DNA of 64,000 nucleotides, from positions 1 through 64,000 of the forward strand of contig RSEH01000136.1 in assembly GCA_006503475.1 (NCBI GenBank), in the 5' to 3' direction. Both the position numbers and the translations under genes were made by a program. Numbering within the stretch: position 1 is the stretch's first letter; every line of letters begins with the position of its first letter. Positions 59,362 to 64,000 of the stretch are shown one piece after another. Origin of the DNA: Stentor roeselii (taxonomy: Eukaryota > Ciliophora > Heterotrichea > Heterotrichida > Stentoridae). The notes beneath the pieces are model-generated. The model ran no database searches, had not been told where the DNA came from, and saw only the letters and a list, made by a program, of their open reading frames with translations.

Positions 59362-62300
59362 CTAACTAAGAGTATTCTTATTTAATTCAAATGTAAATGT
59401 TGTATCACTTGCAGGGGTAACCTTTTCATTCTTTTTACATAATTTCGATCTAAAGAAACTAACTATTTGAATAGTAGATTTCACAATATTACTGAAAATA
59501 TTAACTGCTAAGTTAATGATAATAACTTTGATTGCTAACAAAGCTATATTTTCAGAACCAACATCAACGATTCCTAATTCATTAATTGAAACAGTAACAT
59601 AAAATAAAAGAAGCAGTATTTCATTAATCAATAAAACAAAATTCATCGAGTTATCCTTAAATGGCTTGATTAATGCAAGGTAAAACAGCATCTATTTATT
59701 TTTTACCATCAGACAAAACGAAATACCGACCATAAGCTGAATGATTCCATTGCTAAACATAATCAAAACTGACAAAAAGATTCTTCTAGTCAAAAAAATT
59801 AAGTAAAACAAGCAATAATTCCATTTCTTACAATCAAATTCTTCGTAAAGACAATAAAAATAAGGATATTGTTCTTGAATCTCTTCAGTTGTTTTAGGAA
59901 AATTGATTTTTGTTATTAAAAGGACATAGATTCCGCAGCAGGCAAATACAAAAAGCTGAATAATCCTTACAATTATCACAACACAAAAGAAAGTATCAAA
60001 AAAACTGATTGAGTCATCAAAACCAGTGTATCTTAGGCTCAGCAGAGTAAAAACGCCGAAATCAAAGCAACTTTGCAAACAAATACGAAAAAACCATCGA
60101 AAGTAAACAAATTGTTTTACCTTCAAACAAATAGATTTGAATCTTGCATTTTTAACACAATAAGAGAAAAATTGAACTAAAATTGTAAAAATAAGTGTGA
60201 GAATTAAAAAAGCAGTTAAAAAACCTCCGTTAACAATAAAGAAACTTGAATCAATTCCATATAAAACAAATTTTTCAGGTAATCGATGCTCATTTGTTTT
60301 TATCGGAAGCCGAACTGTCGGAATTTTCGATGAAGTTTTCAAGCTGACAACGAATTCAACAAACTTTTGATGAAATTTAACATCAAAAAGCAACGCATAA
60401 GAAAACATCTCAACCAAGTTAAGCAAATTAAAGATCATTGTAGGGTTCATTAAAATTGCTCCTGAACATAAAGCTGAAGTGGCAGCTGCAGTGGTCAGAG
60501 TTTTTCCAGTATTTTGAAGATTTTCAATATTTTCAAGAGTTTCTTGATTTACCTGATCAAACAATTTGACTTGGAAATCTGATTTATTGAGACTTGCGCC
60601 TTGATCAGAAGTAAGATTTTTATTGAAATCGATTTTTAATTTTCTGTTTTTCTCATTTTTTAAAAATTCAGGGATTGAAACTTCCGCATTGTAAACTTTC
60701 AAGTTTTGCATTGTTACTTGAAGAGGAACATTAAAAGAATTAATCGACGCTTTTATATAATCAGTCTTTAAAGGTATCAAGAGATTTTCTTGAAAAAAAA
60801 TAGTGATCAAGTTACTTTCTGATATTTTTAATTCAACTGAAAAATAAAGTTTCAAACATTTTTCATTTTTTTCTTTATATCCGAAAACACATTTACAGGA
60901 CTGGTTGATTGAAAGGTAGCTATTTTCCTGACAAATTAAACAACTTGAATCATTAAGACATGAAATGCAAAGATTACTGCATTGATGACATTTTCCAGAT
61001 GAGTAAAAAAATCCTTCTTGACAATAACATTCATTTTTACCTGCCAGGAGATGTGATTGAGGATCACAGTACAAACATTCCGTTCCATTCCAATAGTAAA
61101 GAGAAGAACATACGCAAAGACCATCAGAATTTCGAATAAGCCCAGACTTGCATTTTATACATTCTTCAGAACTCGACCCTTTGCATGAAAGGCAGGATTC
61201 ATGACACTTGCTGCAGTGAGACTTGTTCCAGTAATAAGAAACTTTGCAAACACAGTCATTTTCTACCATTTCAAGATATAAAGAAGGGTCACAGTAAACA
61301 CAAGTCCCATTTTTCAGCGAAAAATTAAATTCACAATGACAGGAGTTGTTTGATGAAAGGATTAAATTTGATGTGCATGAAAGGCATTCATTTTCTGATT
61401 GACCGAAACAACTCATGCAAAGATTGTGACAAGGTTGGCAGAGATGGCTGGAAAGATAGGTTTTTGATGGGCAGATACATGAAGTTTTTGAAAGGACTAG
61501 ACTTGATTTACATGATAGACATTCGGATTCTGATGGTCCGAAACAACTGGTGCATAAATTGTGGCAGGATTCACATCTTTCATTTGATAAAAAAGTCTCG
61601 TTTGGACAAATGCAAGAGTTTTTGGTTGATTTTATTTGGTTTGATTTGCAGGAAATGCAGTCAGTTTCTAGTGGACCTGAACAAGATTCACATGATGAAT
61701 GGCACAGCTCACAGCTCCCATTTGAAAGAAAGAATCTTTCAGGACATAAACATGAATTGTTTACAGATAAAACAAGATTTGACTTACAAGAGAGACACTC
61801 ATTATCATTAGGGCCTGAGCAGCTCATGCACTTTATTCCACATGCTTCACAGTGGTCAATAGAAAAAAAAGTATCTTCTGGGCATAGGCATGAATGATTA
61901 TCACTAAGAATCAAGTTTTTTTTACATGAAAGACACTGAGTTTCCAAAGAACCTGAGCAGTTGTTGCAAAGAGAATAGCAAGGCTCACAATAATTACCTG
62001 ATAAAAATGTATTCTCTGGACATTTGCATAAGTTGTTTTCTGTAAGAATTAGGTTGGCTTTGCATGATAGACATTCAGTTTCTAGTCTACCTGAACAGCT
62101 CTTGCATAAAGATGCGCAGGCCTCGCAAGAATTATTTAAGAGAAAAGTACCTGATGAACATATGCATGAATTGTTTTCAGTTAGAAATAAGTTTGCTATA
62201 CATGAAAGACATTCGTTGTCTGAGGGACCTGAGCATAATTGACAATTCTTTCCGCATGGTTCACAGTTTTGATTTAAGAGAAAAGTTCGTTCTGGGCAAA

Positions 62301-64000
62301 TGCATGAATGATTAGCACTCATGATAAAGCTTTCTTTGCATGATAAGCAATCAGTTTCTAATCCACCTGAGCAGTTTCCACACAATGAATAACAATCTTC
62401 ACAATAATTATTTAACAAGTAACTTCTCTCTGGACACACACAAGACTGATTCATGCTCAAGACAAGATTATCTTTGCATGAATAGCATTGATTATACAAT
62501 CCTCCAAAGCATCTACTACACAATACACTGCAATTTTCACATTTATTCCCAGACAAAAATGTTCCTTCAGGACAAACACACGAAAATTCAACAAGAGAAA
62601 ACCCATCAAAACACCTAAGACATGTAAAAGAGTTGCTGCATTCAAGACATTGACTCGAGCAAGGCAAACAAGAAGGTCCAAGTTCAAAAAACATTTCAGG
62701 ACATACACATTTATGACCTTCTAACACTTTAGAACCATAACAAGACTCACAATTATCAAACAAAGGTCCATAACAAGTCTTACAAGCAGCATCACAAGCT
62801 TCACAAACTTCATTTCCAAGGTAATAACCTGCAAGACATTCACAAAATGTTCCATTAAAAGAAGAGTTCGATTTGCATAATGAACAGTTTTGAATTGATT
62901 GACACTCTGCGCAGTTTTTCATACATTCTTTGCATTTTGCTTCAGAAGAATTCCAGTATAAGCCAGAGTTACATTCGCAAATTGCTTTTTTTGTAGAGTT
63001 TTCTTGGCATTGATTACAACTTGTGTTGAAAAAAGAACAGTTGGAACAAATTGGGTCTAAGCAAAGGTTACAGTCTGATTTTCTGACACATCCTTGACTA
63101 CAAGATGTCAAACAAGGCTCGCAAGAGGAGTTTGAATAGAAAGAGTTGATTGAGCAGTTCCAAAGACAGTTGATCATGGAAGAATTAAAACAGACAACAG
63201 GGGCAAAAGTACTTCCGCCATCAGAGGTAACAACAACTCGCCAAATAAAGCCTTTAAAGCCTCCATTGGCAGATCCTATGCGAATAGGTGTAAAATAATC
63301 ATCAAAAACAAAATATTGATTTACTGCCACACTTGAACCTGCTGTGTCACTGACTTTAATAATATAAAACTCAACATAAACATACCCAGCAACCATCAAT
63401 TGTATCCAAGTTTCACTTTTAACTCTATTAAAGTAAAGTGTTATTTGTTTATAAATAAATGTAACATTGGAAGATATTGATAAAGAATCTTTCGAGATCA
63501 AAAGTCCAACCTCGTCCTGTCGAATCCAAAGCGAGATTGAAAAGTTATTTGAAAGTGCAATATTCGAAGTATCTACAAACGAAGATCCGTTGAAATAAAA
63601 CCCTCTCGAACTTGCAGGAATCGGGTCATTTTCACCTGAAACTGGAAAAAACCTTTCATCAAGTCCTGTACTGAACTGATTATTAAAAGAATCGTTGAAC
63701 TTGTCAGCGATTTTACTGAAAGTGACATTCAATCTAACTTTATTACTTCCAGCGATGCAGGTCTTTTGGTTGAGTGTAAACCCTGATGGGCAGTGAAAGG
63801 TGCATAAAGAGCCAACAAGGACATACCCAGCTGAGCACTTTGTGCATAAATAAGAAGTGTTTCCATGGCAAGCCAAACATCTCTCATCACAGCAAGAACT
63901 GTTATTTTCACTTAAATGAAAACCTGGAACACATGGGTTAGCTTCTAAGTCAACAACACAAGAATTGTTGAAATTATCACAAACTGGGCATCTTACATTT
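59362..64000 (-). CDS. Giant cysteine-rich protein with LamG-like domain and polytopic C-terminus (5' partial)
   Basis: The frame is open at the right window edge, so the 5' end is missing. Exons 64000-59707 and 59691-59362 give about 1540 visible residues. Order: a cysteine-rich start (63,995-63,730), a LamG/concanavalin-like domain (about 63,720-63,180; RGFYFNGSSFVDTSNIALS, FSISLWIRQDE), then a chain of more than 15 furin/GF-receptor-like cysteine repeats of about 45 residues (63,160-60,850; unit CxxCxGxxExECLSCKxNL). A membrane-proximal domain and a C-terminal block of about seven or eight TMs follow (about 60,480-59,400). This architecture is common in ciliates. A surface receptor or adhesion role is likely. 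The last TMs depend on the intron being removed. Confidence 0.8.
59692..59706 (-). other. 15-nt intron in the cysteine-rich membrane protein gene
   Basis: On the minus strand GTAAAAAATAAATAG, with A at position 10. Removal joins ISFCLM to MLFYLALIKPF, continuing the TM block; retention ends the protein at the splice-site TAG. Confidence 0.85.
60850..63160 (-). repeat. Tandem cysteine-rich repeats within the coding region
   Basis: More than 15 units of about 135 nt each encode CxxCxxLCxxCxGxxExxCLSCKxNLxLSxNxSCxCPE-type modules. The central units (about 61,350-62,500) are most alike, so recent unequal duplication within the gene is likely. Confidence 0.75.

Noticed and set aside
61350-62724. 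Several long plus-strand frames across the cysteine-repeat region
   Set aside because: They are antisense shadows of the tandem repeats in the minus-strand gene.
1-64000. CRISPR arrays, insertion sequences, transposon or virus-like genes, rRNA
   Set aside because: None seen: no regular short repeats with spacers, no transposase, integrase or capsid-like frames, no rRNA signature.

Overview
The window looks like macronuclear DNA of a heterotrich ciliate, most likely Stentor or a close relative. It is AT-rich, with dense genes on both strands, very short spacers and long, mostly uninterrupted reading frames. At six places a gene is split by exactly 15 nt that begin GT, end AG and have A at position 10. 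Removing those 15 nt restores conserved protein sequence each time (AGC kinase, CSC1-like channel, RPA70N protein, PH/CLU protein, a coiled-coil protein and a cysteine-rich membrane protein). TAA, TAG and TGA all serve as terminators and full-length conserved genes such as the F1 alpha subunit contain none in frame, so the code is standard. That argues against Blepharisma-type codes and for Stentor. This assignment is an inference; no database was searched.

Layout. 1-5.4 kb is gene-poor and very AT-rich, with one kelch-like gene and unidentified relics. 5.4-13.3 kb holds a local family: four paralogous coiled-coil proteins (two on each strand), a decayed fifth copy, and an RPA70 N-terminal-domain protein between the two pairs. 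14.5-32.9 kb is a dense block: a RING/coiled-coil/CHY protein, a disordered protein, a 2OG-Fe(II) oxygenase, a Wntless/TMEM181-like membrane protein, an AGC kinase, a secreted EF-hand protein, a CSC1/OSCA-type channel, a polytopic protein, a PH/CLU-like/TPR protein, a small membrane protein, the centriole protein SAS-4, a MORN protein and mitochondrial ATP synthase alpha. 32.9-45.4 kb has a non-canonical poly(A)-polymerase-like protein, CPSF160, a RING protein, a broken copy of the proteasome subunit RPN3, a SANT-like protein, the F1 assembly factor ATP11 and a dual-specificity phosphatase with gelsolin-like domains. 46-64 kb has an ankyrin protein, two paralogous giant type I surface proteins, a small coiled-coil protein, a RING/B-box/coiled-coil protein fused to a protein-L-isoaspartate methyltransferase, and a giant cysteine-rich polytopic protein cut by the right edge.

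The genes do not form one pathway. Loose themes are mRNA 3'-end processing (nucleotidyltransferase-like protein and CPSF160, 9 nt apart), F1-ATPase (alpha subunit and ATP11), cilium and cortex (SAS-4, MORN, coiled-coil family), and ubiquitin or protein quality control (three RING proteins, one joined to a protein-repair enzyme, plus an RPN3 relic). The most novel item is the TRIM-like protein fused to a complete isoaspartyl methyltransferase at 52957-54597.
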